Below, one piece after another: positions 36,487 through 46,089 of a stretch of 64,000 nucleotides of DNA. The DNA lies in assembly GCF_020076305.1 (NCBI RefSeq), contig NZ_JAIQXE010000003.1, positions 248,001 to 312,000 on the forward strand, given 5' to 3'. Numbering within the stretch: position 1 is the first letter of the stretch; each line of letters begins with the position of its first letter. The DNA comes from Flavihumibacter profundi. GTDB taxonomy: Bacteria > Bacteroidota > Bacteroidia > Chitinophagales > Chitinophagaceae. Below the pieces are notes generated by a model. It was not told the DNA's origin, ran no database searches, and saw only the letters and a program-made list of their open reading frames with translations. A program made the translations under genes and the position numbers.

Positions 36487-36831
36487 ATGAATTTACAAGA
36501 TGACCTGCAGGTCCGCTGGTGGAACCTGGAAGCGAAAATGACGGAGCGGTTCGGGAAAAAACCAGATTTGGAAACCATCCTTTTCCTGATCGGTATCCAG
36601 GAATTTGGCGATATAAAGGAGAAGTTCACTAAAGAACAGAAACAAGACCTGATGCATATTGCAGTTTGTTCACTGCTGGCCCAGAGCGGCTATTATGAAA
36701 TGGACAGGGTGGATGAAGATGGCTGGCCCCATTTTGCGCAACTAAAGGCGCTGCCGGAACTGAATCCCAAAGAGCAGGAAGATTTTATCAAAGACCACGT
36801 GTTGTTGTATTTTGATAAAGTAGGTTTTTAG
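36487..36831 (+). CDS. Conserved-looking protein of unknown function
   Basis: A 114-residue soluble, helix-rich protein: 'MNLQDDLQVRWWNLEAKMTE', 'FGKKPDLETILFLIGIQEFG', 'QDLMHIAVCSLLAQSGYYEM' and 'GWPHFAQLKALPELNPKEQE'. I recall similar small proteins in Bacteroidota genomes without assigned function. The Trp-rich start and the 'IGIQEFG' helix are its clearest features. The predicted transcription start falls at or next to the ATG, so the mRNA may be leaderless. Divergent from serS. Confidence 0.75.
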   Translation: MNLQDDLQVRWWNLEAKMTERFGKKPDLETILFLIGIQEFGDIKEKFTKEQKQDLMHIAVCSLLAQSGYYEMDRVDEDGWPHFAQLKALPELNPKEQEDFIKDHVLLYFDKVGF

Positions 36832-36991
36832 GGCGACCTGTCAATTTACTGTTCGGATAGCCATCCATGTTGTCAATAGCCAATCCCCGGATTTTCCTGC
36901 GTTTATAGCTGCTAAAGCAGGCGAAATAAATAACGCATAATAAAATTTTCTAATCCGAAAAAAGCTTAAATTAATGGTCAAAACAGACAAC

Positions 36992-37750
36992 ATGAAACAC
37001 CTTTTAAAACTATCATTATTTGCTGTTGCCAGTATGATAATCATATCCTGTGGCCCCAGTAAAAAACTAAAAGCTGCCAATGCGCAGATCAGTGACCTGA
37101 ACAACCAGGTTAGTGCATTAAATGCTAAAGTGGCTGAAGATGAGAAACAAATTGCCCAGTTGAAACAGGAAAATGTTCAATACAGCAAGGAAGCCCAGGA
37201 TTGCAGGGAAGCAAAAGAAGCTATGGCCAGAAAAATGGACAACCTGGAGAAAAATCTCAAAGAGCAAGGATCATCTATTCATGATATACTGGAGAAAGCA
37301 AGGATTGCCAACGAAAAACTGGTTAATGCCGGTGCAGAAGTTTTATATAAAGACGGGCTGGTGTGGATTTCAATGCCCGACAAGTTTCTTTTCAAATCCG
37401 GAAGTTCAAAAGTTGGTGATAAAGGCAAAGAAGGATTAAAAGTTATAGCAGAAGTGCTTAATGATAATCCAAAAGTAAAGGCAATCATTATTGGTAATAC
37501 AGACACTGTAAAAGTGAAAGGAACTGCTGATAACTGGTCATTAAGTACTGAACGGGCAAATGCCGTTGTAAGGATCTTAAGGGACACTTTCGCTATTGAC
37601 CCGGCACGCATGACTTCAGCAGGTAAGGGAAAATACAATCCCGTTGCAGACAATTCAACACCTGAAGGAAGGGAGAAAAACAGGCGGATTGAAATTGTAC
37701 TCAACCCTGATCTTTCCAAATTATGGGAAATGCTTGAAGAAGAACACTAA
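36992..37750 (+). CDS. OmpA-family lipoprotein with coiled coil
   Basis: The ATG at 36992 gives a lipoprotein signal (LFAVASMIIISC, Cys about residue 21). Residues about 30-105 are heptad-rich coiled coil ('AQISDLNNQVSALNAKVAED'). The C-terminal OmpA domain binds peptidoglycan: 'LFKSGSSKVGDKGKEGLKVI', 'IIGNTDTVKVKG', 'LSTERANAVVRIL', 'PARMTSAGKGKYNPVADN' and 'GREKNRRIEIVL' with the conserved NR-R. It anchors the outer membrane to the cell wall. A terminator follows. Confidence 0.9.
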   Translation: MKHLLKLSLFAVASMIIISCGPSKKLKAANAQISDLNNQVSALNAKVAEDEKQIAQLKQENVQYSKEAQDCREAKEAMARKMDNLEKNLKEQGSSIHDILEKARIANEKLVNAGAEVLYKDGLVWISMPDKFLFKSGSSKVGDKGKEGLKVIAEVLNDNPKVKAIIIGNTDTVKVKGTADNWSLSTERANAVVRILRDTFAIDPARMTSAGKGKYNPVADNSTPEGREKNRRIEIVLNPDLSKLWEMLEEEH

Positions 37751-37771
37751 ATCGTAAAGGATAACAACATT

Positions 37772-37808
37772 AACAGCGATTACCGGGTTGGTGATCGCTG
37801 TTTTTTTT
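37772..37808 (+). terminator. Rho-independent terminator after the OmpA gene
   Basis: AACAGCGATTACC pairs with GGTGATCGCTGTT (13 bp, one G-T type mismatch) around a short loop, followed by eight T. It lies 21 bp past the stop codon. Confidence 0.88.
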
Positions 37809-37910
37809 GCTTGCCCACCCTGTTTTCCCCGTTGGTTATAGTCCGCCCGCGAGAGACAAATTTTCCAATTCAAAAAATCAATCGTTATTTGCACTACAAA
37901 ATTTCAGCGA

Positions 37911-38288
37911 ATGAATATCCCAGCAACTTTACGTTACACCAAAGACCACGAATGGATCAAATTGGATGGAAATATTGCCACTATTGGCATCACCGACTTC
38001 GCCCAGGGAGAATTGGGTGATATCGTGTATGTTGAAATTGAAACAGTGGGTAAAACTTTGGCTGCTGAAACTGTTTTCGGCACAGTTGAAGCTGTAAAGA
38101 CCGTATCTGACCTGTTTTTACCGGTTGCCGGGACGATTAACGAAGTGAATCCTGCGCTGACTGCCAATCCCGAGTTGGTGAATTCAGACCCCTATGGTGA
38201 AGGATGGATGATCAAAATGACTGTTACGAATCCTGCAGAGGTAGACGGCCTGCTGGATGCAGCTGGTTACGAGAACCTGGTGGGATAA
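37911..38288 (+). CDS. gcvH: Glycine cleavage system H protein
   Basis: The lipoyl carrier of the glycine cleavage complex, shuttling the aminomethyl group between P and T proteins. 'LRYTKDHEWIKLDGNIATIG', 'ITDFAQGELGDIVYVEIETV' and 'VFGTVEAVKTVSDLFLPVAG' hold the lipoylated lysine (EAVKTVSD). 125 residues, normal length. It is single here; the gcvP and gcvT genes are not in the window. Confidence 0.96.
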   Translation: MNIPATLRYTKDHEWIKLDGNIATIGITDFAQGELGDIVYVEIETVGKTLAAETVFGTVEAVKTVSDLFLPVAGTINEVNPALTANPELVNSDPYGEGWMIKMTVTNPAEVDGLLDAAGYENLVG

Positions 38289-38415
38289 AAATATTTTACA
38301 GCGAGTTTACTTGAATGCCTGGATGCCCAAAATAGCCAGGAATGCCGCTATTGGTATAAACTGTTCAAGAGCCTGCCAGTGCAGCCGAATAAGGGCTGGG
38401 AAAAGCATAAACCAA

Positions 38416-38841
38416 ATGATCCAAAAAATTTTCCGGAATAAATACCTTCCGATCGCCTGGCTGGTTCTTGTACATATTTTGCTACTGATGCCCTTAGAGG
38501 GTTCACACGAAAGAAAACTGGAGTTAATAGCCAATTTCGATAAACTGATTCATTTTGGGCTTTACGGCGTTTTAACCACAGCATGGGTCGTGTATTTCCT
38601 GCGTGCAAAATCATTCAGTAAAACACAAAAAATTATATTTTCTGTCGCCCTACTGCTAATCGCTATTGGCGACGGCATAGCCATTGAGTTTTTACAAAAG
38701 ACGCCATTAATACACCGTGATTTTGACTGGAATGATGCCCTGGCCGACGGTTTGGGCGCTGTAGCAGGAATATTTTTTGGCAATTACCTGCATCGTAAGT
38801 TTTATGCAAAAGAAAAGCCCCTGTTGAAACAGGGGCCGTAA
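38416..38841 (+). CDS. VanZ-like family membrane protein
   Basis: The ATG at 38416 gives a 141-residue protein with about four membrane segments: 'LPIAWLVLVHILLLMP', 'LIHFGLYGVLTTAWVVYFLR', 'IIFSVALLLIAIGDGIAIEF' and 'ALADGLGAVAGIFFGNYLH'. The 'DKLIHFGLYGVLT' and 'E..Q......D..D.lan..Ga..G' pattern marks the VanZ-like family; the role is unknown outside teicoplanin resistance. The longer frame from 38257 overlaps gcvH and has no membrane logic. A GCCCCTGTT/ACAGGGGC hairpin lies inside the last codons. Confidence 0.85.
   Translation: MIQKIFRNKYLPIAWLVLVHILLLMPLEGSHERKLELIANFDKLIHFGLYGVLTTAWVVYFLRAKSFSKTQKIIFSVALLLIAIGDGIAIEFLQKTPLIHRDFDWNDALADGLGAVAGIFFGNYLHRKFYAKEKPLLKQGP
38817..38836 (+). 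terminator. Hairpin at the end of the VanZ-like gene
   Basis: GCCCCTGTT-GAA-ACAGGGGC makes an eight-base-pair GC-rich stem with a tight loop across the last codons. It lacks a T run, so it may be a weak or Rho-assisted end, or protect the 3' end of the mRNA. Confidence 0.45.
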
Positions 38842-39234
38842 CCAAAACTAACTGCTTATGAGAAAATTGACTGCTTATGTGAGCGTCAAAAAATTAAAAT
38901 CAAACGCTTTGTATATATAACGAGAAAGAGCTTAAGAAGGTTGCTTTTGGAATCGTTAAAGAACTTTAAAATTTACCTTTCTCTTACCCCTTCATTCATG
39001 CTCCAAACTCACAATACAAAGTAACGATGATATTGGATAACCTAAAAGAAAATGGGAGGTTTTTTATAAATAATTAACAGCCTAGCCCGCTTCCCTATTG
39101 AATTCTTAACCAATTAGGGTATAATATTACCACTTAAGGGTATTATTAATTGGAAAAAAAATCGTATACTATTTAAAGGAATTTTCCCTTTCCGGTTATT
39201 AACTATAAACCTGTAAAATTTACCATTCCCTGAT
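38842..39234. other. AT-rich intergenic region without recognised features
   Basis: About 390 bp between the VanZ-like gene and the 3' end of prfA. I see no gene, tRNA or strong hairpin. ACTGCTTATG occurs twice near 38850-38875 and a 20-codon frame starts beside it; neither is convincing. Confidence 0.5.
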
Positions 39235-40299
39235 TTATTGCTGGTTGGTCATTTTTTCGGCATTTTCAGCGAATTGCAACTGGTCAATAAAATCCTGGAT
39301 TTCCCCATTTAACACTGCATCAAGGTTATAAGACGTGAAATTAATCCGGTGGTCGGTAACCCTGCCCTGCGGAAAATTGTAGGTGCGGATTTTAGCGCTT
39401 CTGTCACCACTGCTAACCAGGCTCTTCCTATGCCTGGATATTTCCTCTTCCTGCTTGCGCACTTCTTCCTCATATAATTTTGTCCTGAGCATTTGCATGG
39501 CTTTTTCACGGTTAGCCAGCTGCGTCCTTTCTGTCTGGCAGATAACAACGGTACCCGTGGGGATATGGGTCAGCATAACTTTAGTTTCCACCTTGTTTAC
39601 GTTCTGTCCACCCGCACCACCGCTTCGTGAAGTTTCCATCTTAACATCAGCATCCCTTAATTCAAAATCCACTTCTTCAGCTTCCGGCATAACCGCCACT
39701 GTAGCCGCACTGGTATGCACCCGTCCGCTGGCTTCAGTAGCCGGAACACGTTGAACACGGTGAACCCCGCTTTCAAACTTCAGGGTACCGTAAACATCCT
39801 CGCCAATCACTTCCACGTTCACTTCCTTGTAACCACCAACGGTTCCCTCGCTTTCGCTGAGGATGGCTGTTTTCCAGCCTTTGCTATTACAATAACGGAG
39901 ATACATATTTAACAGGTTACCAGCGAAGAGGGAAGCCTCATCCCCGCCAGTACCGGCCCTGATTTCCAGGATGGCATTTTTCTCATCCTGGGGATCTTTG
40001 GGGATCAGCATCTGGCGGACACTGGCAGCCAGTGATTTTTCTTTTTCCTCCAGCTGGGGCAATTCTTCCTTGGCCAGTTCCCTGAGTTCTGCGTCATCCC
40101 CATTAAGGGCTTCCCGGTAGGTGTCGAGGTCAGACAAAACGTTTTTATAGGCGTGGTAAGACTGAACGATTTTTTCGAGGCTCCGGTATTCCTTGCTGAG
40201 TGCGCTGAACTTTTTATTATCGCTCACAATCTCAGGATTGGTTAAGGCCACGCCCAGGTCATGAAATCTTGCTTCTATCGCTTCCAGTTTGTCTAACAT
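39235..40299 (-). CDS. prfA: Peptide chain release factor 1
   Basis: Recognises UAA and UAG stop codons and triggers peptide release. '[20 protein letters not shown]' carries the universal GGQ that enters the peptidyl-transferase centre. '[20 protein letters not shown]' and '[19 protein letters not shown]' are the RF1-type ending, and the protein lacks the frameshift site typical of prfB. 354 residues, normal. Confidence 0.95.
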   Translation of the reverse strand: MLDKLEAIEARFHDLGVALTNPEIVSDNKKFSALSKEYRSLEKIVQSYHAYKNVLSDLDTYREALNGDDAELRELAKEELPQLEEKEKSLAASVRQMLIPKDPQDEKNAILEIRAGTGGDEASLFAGNLLNMYLRYCNSKGWKTAILSESEGTVGGYKEVNVEVIGEDVYGTLKFESGVHRVQRVPATEASGRVHTSAATVAVMPEAEEVDFELRDADVKMETSRSGGAGGQNVNKVETKVMLTHIPTGTVVICQTERTQLANREKAMQMLRTKLYEEEVRKQEEEISRHRKSLVSSGDRSAKIRTYNFPQGRVTDHRINFTSYNLDAVLNGEIQDFIDQLQFAENAEKMTNQQ

Positions 40300-40378
40300 A
40301 GTTCCTGTATTTTTAGGGTCTTTCCGGGAAATCCCGAATCATTACCAGCCGTTTTACCCGGCTGCCGGAAAAGGTTGG

Positions 40379-40386
40379 CAAAATTA
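40379..40386 (-). promoter_or_regulatory. -7 promoter element (TAATTTTG) for prfA
   Basis: On the minus strand TAATTTTG fits TAnnTTTG. It predicts a leader of about 70 nt for prfA. It lies 15 bp from the divergent amidohydrolase ATG at 40401. Confidence 0.5.
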
Positions 40387-40400
40387 ACTCAATTAAACGC

Positions 40401-41561
40401 ATGGGCTTTCGAAAATTCAGGGCAGATCAAGTTTTTACCGGCCATCAGTTCGCACCGAAGGATTCAATACTGATAACCGATGAAAAAGGCCGGGTTGAAG
40501 ACATTATACCCGAAACCGAAGCCGGGGAAGACATTGAAACGGTGAGAGGCATACTGAGTCCGGGTTTTATCAACTGCCACTGCCATCTTGAGCTAAGCCA
40601 TATGAAAGGCATGGTACCACCTGGTACAGGCATGGTAAATTTCCTGCTGGCTGTTATGCAGCAAAGGCACAGGAACCGGGAGCAACTGCTGGAATCCATT
40701 GAAAATGCTGAAAATGAGATGCTCGAAGCCGGGATTGTAGCTGCAGGGGATATTTGCAATACTGCTGATACGGTCTTGCAAAAACAAAAAGGCAGGCTCA
40801 TCTACTCCAATTTTATAGAATGCACCGGTTTTGTACCGGCTTCGGCCGGGATGCGCTTTTCTGAAGCCAGTGCTGTCCGCGACCAATTGGCCGAAACCGG
40901 GGAAACCAGTTTTGTACCACATGCACCCTATTCTGTTTCACCGGAACTATTCCGGCTGATTGACCAGTCATCCGAAGGCAGAACGACCACCATGCATAAC
41001 CAGGAAAGCCAGGCGGAAAATGATTTTTTTCTTACCGGGGAAAGTGATTTCAGGAAATTATATGCTGCACTTGGATTGGATATCCATTTTTACCAGCCTC
41101 CGCAAAAAACAAGTTTGCAGGCAGTATGGCCATATTTACAATCTGCAGAAAAATTGATCCTGGTCCATAACGTTTATACAAGCCAGCAAGACATCGACGC
41201 CTTGAAGTACCACGGGGCAAATGCCAAAGGGCAGCAGACGGAAATCATCTTCTGCTTATGCCCGAATGCCAACCTTTATATTAACAATAACCTGCCCCCG
41301 GTGCAGTTATTTTTAAAGAACGGCTATAACCCTGTATTAGGAACAGACAGCCTTTCCTCCAACTACCAGTTAAGCATAATCGAAGAAATAAAAACACTGC
41401 AGCAACATTTCCCCGAATTACAATTACAACAACTCCTCCAGTGGGCCACGAGCAATGGCGCTGCTGCATTGGGAATTTCGAAACAGTATGGCAGTTTTGA
41501 AAAAGGAAAGAAACCCGGAGTCGTCCAAATACAGGATTGGTCTGCCCGGCGGATTTTGTAA
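40401..41561 (+). CDS. Amidohydrolase-family deaminase/chlorohydrolase
   Basis: A TIM-barrel metal hydrolase of 386 residues. 'LSPGFINCHCHLELSHMKGM' is the metal-binding entry (HxH as HCHLE). 'FVPHAPYSVSPELF' and 'TTMHNQESQAEND' give the further metal and catalytic histidine/glutamate, 'ILVHNVYTSQQDI' the next histidine, and 'YNPVLGTDSLSSNYQLSII' the final aspartate. This fits the ATZ/TRZ and S-adenosylhomocysteine deaminase-type branch, which includes aminodeoxyfutalosine deaminase. The substrate cannot be told. It converges on the histidine kinase gene with no gap. Confidence 0.82.
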   Translation: MGFRKFRADQVFTGHQFAPKDSILITDEKGRVEDIIPETEAGEDIETVRGILSPGFINCHCHLELSHMKGMVPPGTGMVNFLLAVMQQRHRNREQLLESIENAENEMLEAGIVAAGDICNTADTVLQKQKGRLIYSNFIECTGFVPASAGMRFSEASAVRDQLAETGETSFVPHAPYSVSPELFRLIDQSSEGRTTTMHNQESQAENDFFLTGESDFRKLYAALGLDIHFYQPPQKTSLQAVWPYLQSAEKLILVHNVYTSQQDIDALKYHGANAKGQQTEIIFCLCPNANLYINNNLPPVQLFLKNGYNPVLGTDSLSSNYQLSIIEEIKTLQQHFPELQLQQLLQWATSNGAAALGISKQYGSFEKGKKPGVVQIQDWSARRIL

Positions 41562-43253
41562 TTATCCGGCAAGTGGCAGACGTATAAAAAACACGGTCCC
41601 TTCACCAGGCTTACTTTTTACACCTATACTGCCCTGTTGTGCTTCAATAAATTCCTTGCTGATGGCCAGGCCTAACCCTGTACCCGATTTCTCTTCACCC
41701 GGCACTTTAAAATAACGGTCAAATATTTTATCCTGGTACTTTTCTTCAATCCCTTTACCGCGGTCTGTTACAGCAATCTGAAGGTAACCACCTAATGTTT
41801 CTTCGCTAATATCAACTGTACTATTCTCAGGGGCAAACCTGATAGCATTGCTCAATAAATTAATCAGCACCCAGGCAGATTTTTCGGTATCAGCCATTAC
41901 CTGTAAATGCATAGGTTGAATAATCCGGATTGATACATTTTTCTGTGTAGAAATACCCTGAACAGCATTGATGGCCGTCTCAATCATTTGGGTACTATCT
42001 GTTGGTTGCAATTTCAGTTGGATCTGCCCGGTTTCGACCTGTGCCATATTCAACAATTCACTGGTTATTTTTAATAACCGCTCTGCATCGCCGGTAATAC
42101 TCTGCACCAGTTCCTGCTGCTCTTCATTAAGAGGGCCAACCCGTTTGTCATTAAGCAAGCTTGTACTCATTTTAATTGCTGAAATGGGTGTTTTCAATTC
42201 ATGGGAAACCGTTGCTATAAAATTTGTTTTGGCTTCATTCAACTCATGGAAAGGAGTGATGTTCCTTAAAACAATAACATGACCGACAATATCATTGCCA
42301 TCAATAATTTCAAGCATTTCTTTGCTGAAATAACTTTCCCTTCCTTCTGCATAAATCTTCAACTCCCTCGTTTCTGCAGAATTTAAAAGTGTGCGCATCA
42401 GGTCATTCTGCAATGCGATATCCGCTGCGTACTTTCCGATAATCGATGATTCTTTAAGGCCAAGCATCTTTTCGGCAATAGCATTCAGGAACAGGATATT
42501 CCGGTTAGCATCCAGGCCAATTATACCATCCCGCATCTGGTTGATAATAGTTTCGATGCGTTTCTTTTCCAGCTTGATTCTTGCGAGGTTACTATTTTCA
42601 TACTCATCCAGCTTTTCAGCCATGATATTGAAAGTATTGGCAAGGTCCCCGAATTCATCTTTTTGCTCCAGGTGAATCCTCTTGCTATAATTTTTCCTGG
42701 AAATCTCTCCAATTGCTTCCGACAAAACGCGTATTGGCCTTGATATTACGGAGGGGAAATTAGCCACAAAGGTTAATGCGATCAGCGCCAGGGTAGTGAA
42801 TATTAACGCGAGCCAAAGTTTGGCATCTTCGGCAGTATTAAAAGCAACCTGGTTTTTGCGCAGGATGGCTTGCTGGTTCACTGCCTCTATTTCATAAATT
42901 GATTTCCTTATAGTCAGAACGTCTTCCTGTTTAATAGTATTGTTTTTATAATTTTCAAAAGCTTTCCTCAAGGCGTACGTTGCTTCCCTTTCTCCTGCTT
43001 CTGTAATATTTTTTTCCTGGAGTGCCAGGTTGTATTCGAAATTGTGCAAAGCATCATTTGAACGAGTCATATCTTCACTCGCTTTCAGCATATTGTTACA
43101 ATACACCAGGGATTCATGGTTATTTTTCAAAATAACATTTGCATCATGGCTTAGTTTATTTATATAGAATAAACTAAGTATGCCAAATAACAGGATCAGG
43201 ACAAATAAAAATATTAGTCCCAGTCTCAACTTTGTTTTAATGTTCATTGTCAT
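41562..43253 (-). CDS. Sensor histidine kinase of the kdp locus
   Basis: A 563-residue membrane kinase: TM1 'LRLGLIFLFVLILLFGILSL', a periplasmic helical part, TM2 'LWLALIFTTLALIALTFVA', HAMP ('RPIRVLSEAIGEISRKNYSK'), PAS ('IRDGIIGLDANRNILFLN'-like), HisKA 'FIATVSHELKTPISAIKMST' with the phospho-histidine, and a HATPase domain with 'NLLSNAIRFAPENSTV' (N box) and 'GKGIEEKYQDKIFDRYFKVP', 'KSGTGLGLAISKEFIEAQQG'. It ends the kdp series one base after the KdpD-like sensor, so the two probably act together. The likely partner is the regulator at 50237-51595. Confidence 0.88.
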   Translation of the reverse strand: MTMNIKTKLRLGLIFLFVLILLFGILSLFYINKLSHDANVILKNNHESLVYCNNMLKASEDMTRSNDALHNFEYNLALQEKNITEAGEREATYALRKAFENYKNNTIKQEDVLTIRKSIYEIEAVNQQAILRKNQVAFNTAEDAKLWLALIFTTLALIALTFVANFPSVISRPIRVLSEAIGEISRKNYSKRIHLEQKDEFGDLANTFNIMAEKLDEYENSNLARIKLEKKRIETIINQMRDGIIGLDANRNILFLNAIAEKMLGLKESSIIGKYAADIALQNDLMRTLLNSAETRELKIYAEGRESYFSKEMLEIIDGNDIVGHVIVLRNITPFHELNEAKTNFIATVSHELKTPISAIKMSTSLLNDKRVGPLNEEQQELVQSITGDAERLLKITSELLNMAQVETGQIQLKLQPTDSTQMIETAINAVQGISTQKNVSIRIIQPMHLQVMADTEKSAWVLINLLSNAIRFAPENSTVDISEETLGGYLQIAVTDRGKGIEEKYQDKIFDRYFKVPGEEKSGTGLGLAISKEFIEAQQGSIGVKSKPGEGTVFFIRLPLAG

Positions 43254-43254
43254 T

Positions 43255-44379
43255 TCAGGATAGTATTACCAGGTCAATATCGGCCTCAGAAAGTTTATTA
43301 AGCAACTGGTTAAATACAGCTGTATTCAATATTATACCGGCCAGGGACAAATGCGGTTTCCCCAAACAAATTGTAGTAACTGCCCGCTGCTCGGCTATTT
43401 CAATAATTCCCTTAGCTATATTAGTATGACTCGATTTAATCACTTCTGCACCCAGTTCCGTAGCCAACTTAAAATTATTGATCAGGTGCCTTTGCGCCGC
43501 CAGCCCGATTTTATTGCCACTCTCTTTTGGTGTTTGCACATAAAGTACAGCCCATTTTGAATTATAATAGGTAGCCAGTCGTGCTGTTTTCCGGATTACT
43601 TTTTTAGCCACTTCATGATTACTGCTGATACAGGCCAGGAACTTTTCACTCCGAAGCTGCTGGTTCCGCGGCAATTCGGTTTCAATTTTTCTTTCCACCT
43701 GTGTGGCCACTTCCTTTAAAGCCAGTTCCCGTAATTGCAGGATTTTCTCAGACTGGAAAAAATTACGCATTGCTGTTTCCACTTTATCAGCAGTATATAT
43801 CTTTCCTTCCTTTAAACGGGTAACCAGTTCATCGGCCGTTAAATCTATATTAACTACTTCATCGGCTGCTTTCAATACACTATCCGGGATTCTTTCGGCA
43901 ACATCAACACCGGTAATAGCCTTCACTTCATCATTCAGGCTTTCAATATGCTGGATATTTACGGCACTGATAACATTAATCCCCGCATCCAGGATTTCCA
44001 TAACATCCTGCCAGCGTTTTTCATTTTTACTGCCTTCAATATTTGTGTGTGCCAGTTCATCTATGATAACTAATTCCGGATGCAGGTTGATGACCGCCTG
44101 CATATCAAACTCTTCCAGTTCTTTTCCCTTGTAGAATAATTTCCTCCGGGGAATAACCGGCAGCCCTTCCAGCAATTCATGGGTTTCCTTCCGGTTATGG
44201 GTTTCTATATAGCCGATCTTTACATCCACCCCATTCCTCAAAAGGGTTTGCGCTTCCTGCAGCATGCGGTAAGTCTTACCCACACCGGCACTCATGCCAA
44301 TATATATTTTAAACTTACCCTTCCGGGATTTCCGGATAAGTTCTAAAAAATGCTGTACTCCTGGGTCTTTTTCGGGCAT
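43255..44379 (-). CDS. kdpD: Stand-alone KdpD N-terminal sensor (KdpD + universal stress domain)
   Basis: 374 residues that correspond to the cytoplasmic N-terminal half of KdpD only. The KdpD domain shows 'FKIYIGMSAGVGKTYRMLQE' (Walker A), 'VKIGYIETHNRKET' and 'HPELVIIDELAHTNIEGSKN' (Walker B, DELAHTN). The second half is a USP domain ('EKFLACISSNHEVAKKVIRK', 'GNKIGLAAQ', 'TTICLGKPHLS'). The membrane, GAF and kinase parts are missing and are replaced by the separate kinase gene downstream. It probably senses cytoplasmic ions or ATP. Confidence 0.9.
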   Translation of the reverse strand: MPEKDPGVQHFLELIRKSRKGKFKIYIGMSAGVGKTYRMLQEAQTLLRNGVDVKIGYIETHNRKETHELLEGLPVIPRRKLFYKGKELEEFDMQAVINLHPELVIIDELAHTNIEGSKNEKRWQDVMEILDAGINVISAVNIQHIESLNDEVKAITGVDVAERIPDSVLKAADEVVNIDLTADELVTRLKEGKIYTADKVETAMRNFFQSEKILQLRELALKEVATQVERKIETELPRNQQLRSEKFLACISSNHEVAKKVIRKTARLATYYNSKWAVLYVQTPKESGNKIGLAAQRHLINNFKLATELGAEVIKSSHTNIAKGIIEIAEQRAVTTICLGKPHLSLAGIILNTAVFNQLLNKLSEADIDLVILS

Positions 44380-44393
44380 GGTTCTCAGGTTCG

Positions 44394-45476
44394 TTAAAAT
44401 GAAACGGCTATGGAGGCTGTAACAGCAGTATTACCTGCTTTTAACTGGCCGTCCTTTACAAATATATCGTCCTTGCTATTTAAAGATCTTGCTTCAATCC
44501 TTACAACAGCATTACTCACAGGCAAATAATCAAGATTCAAAGAAAATCCGGTGGTCTTAAATCCATTGGGTGTACCGGTTGCAATAATCACCCCATGTTC
44601 ATCCTGGTAATATTCCATCCTTGCAGCCATGGCCCACTTACCTGACAGGCTATACTTCAAAATAAGGATCGGTGAGTACCATGTATTGAGATCAGAAGAG
44701 CCTTTGGATACCTGCTCCTGGCCAATGTCAAATCCGGCAATTACACCCAGTTTTCCCAGGCTGAATATGCCATACACATCATGAAAATAGCGCATCAGCC
44801 TGGCACTATCCGGTTTATCTGTCCCAATAAAAGTACTATAGTTCAGGGTGATGATGCTATTGGGTTTATACTGCAACTGGGTACCAAAACTCATCAAGGA
44901 ATTTCCACTAACCCTGATGATGCGCTGCCAACCATTCAATGCTAAACCGCTCAAAAGCCATTTATTATTATCACTGGTATAAGTAATCTTCGCACCCGCT
45001 TCATAATAAGGTGAGTTCTCGGCCAGCAGGCTCCTGGTTAAAGTATAACAGTCTTTGCTGACTGCACTTTCAAAACCAATATGCGAAGGCATAATACCAG
45101 CATCTATCCAAAGATTTTTCTTCTTTGAAATTTTAATTCCCGCGTCGGCTTCATAAATATTTTTTAATACACCCGGTTCCGCCGCATAATTTGCATTCAT
45201 ATAAGTGCCTGCAGCCAGGGCAAGATTGGCCCTTACCCGTTCACTATTATAGGCACCTTTTAAATAGCCAAGGTTCAGGTTAAATTCATTATGCCGGTTA
45301 TGGCTATAGATAAAACCAGGCCTGTTGTTGTCAGCGGGTTTATTAAAATCATACCCATAATAGGCTTCAACATAACCACTTATTGTAAATGGATTTGGCT
45401 TTTCTGCATTCTTTACATCCTGTGCAAAATTTTGAAGGCTGCATAGCATTAAACCACCTGCCAATAATCTTTTCAT
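44394..45476 (-). CDS. Porin-like outer-membrane beta-barrel protein of the kdp locus
   Basis: A signal peptide (MKRLLAGGLMLCSLQNFAQD), then a barrel of about 340 residues with 'FTISGYVEAYYGYDFNKPAD', 'NLGYLKGAYNSERVRANLAL', 'IDAGIMPSHIGFESAVSKDC' and a C-terminal '...VTASIAVSF' ending in phenylalanine. This matches the putative porin family (Gcw_chp/BBP2-like) of Bacteroidota. Placement between kdpC and kdpD suggests a route for K+ across the outer membrane; that role is inferred from context. Confidence 0.82.
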   Translation of the reverse strand: MKRLLAGGLMLCSLQNFAQDVKNAEKPNPFTISGYVEAYYGYDFNKPADNNRPGFIYSHNRHNEFNLNLGYLKGAYNSERVRANLALAAGTYMNANYAAEPGVLKNIYEADAGIKISKKKNLWIDAGIMPSHIGFESAVSKDCYTLTRSLLAENSPYYEAGAKITYTSDNNKWLLSGLALNGWQRIIRVSGNSLMSFGTQLQYKPNSIITLNYSTFIGTDKPDSARLMRYFHDVYGIFSLGKLGVIAGFDIGQEQVSKGSSDLNTWYSPILILKYSLSGKWAMAARMEYYQDEHGVIIATGTPNGFKTTGFSLNLDYLPVSNAVVRIEARSLNSKDDIFVKDGQLKAGNTAVTASIAVSF

Positions 45477-45494
45477 CGTATTGGTTCTAATATT

Positions 45495-46058
45495 TTATTT
45501 TGCCTGTTCTAGGGCAACATTTAATTTAAGTACGTTAACTTTTTCAGGACCGAATAAACCCAGGAAAGGCTTTTGAATATGCTGTTCTACCAATTTTGCC
45601 ACTTCGGATTCTGGTAAATGCCGGACAGCAGCAATCCGTTTAACCTGGATTAGGGCTCCAGCCGGACTAATATCAGGATCCAATCCACTACCGGATGCAG
45701 TTACCAGTTCTGCCGGGATATCCGATTTTTGAATACCCGGGTTATGCACCATAAAGGTGTCTATACGATCCTGAACAAGTTTCAGGTAATCGGGATTGGT
45801 TGCCCCTTTATTGGAACCGCCTGATCCTGCTGCATTATAATCCACGGCAGATGGCCTACCCCAGAAAAATTTATCGTCAGTAAATTTTTGTCCGACCAAT
45901 GCATACCCAACTACTTTACCATCCAGGGTAACCGTTTCACCCTTGCCATTTCCCGGCGCCAGTTTGCCAATACCTGCAATTAGCAAAGGATAACAAAGGG
46001 CCAGTAATACGATCATCACCAGGGTTAACCGAACCGCAGGTCCAAAATATTTTTTCAT
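45495..46058 (-). CDS. kdpC: Potassium-transporting ATPase subunit C
   Basis: The single-span subunit that assists K+ and ATP handling in the KdpFABC pump. TM: 'VRLTLVMIVLLALCYPLLIA'. Conserved blocks: 'LVGQKFTDDKFFWGRPSAVD', 'YNAAGSGGSNKGATNPDYLK' and 'ASGSGLDPDISPAGALIQVK' with the family's SGLDP-ISP motif. 187 residues, normal length. 31 bp downstream of kdpB. Confidence 0.95.
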   Translation of the reverse strand: MKKYFGPAVRLTLVMIVLLALCYPLLIAGIGKLAPGNGKGETVTLDGKVVGYALVGQKFTDDKFFWGRPSAVDYNAAGSGGSNKGATNPDYLKLVQDRIDTFMVHNPGIQKSDIPAELVTASGSGLDPDISPAGALIQVKRIAAVRHLPESEVAKLVEQHIQKPFLGLFGPEKVNVLKLNVALEQAK

Positions 46059-46089
46059 CTTTTATGTTTTAATTTTTTCTTGGGTGGTA

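Noticed and set aside
38842-38905. ACTGCTTATG repeat and 20-codon frame after the VanZ-like gene
   Set aside because: Two short copies only, no start signal or conservation evidence.
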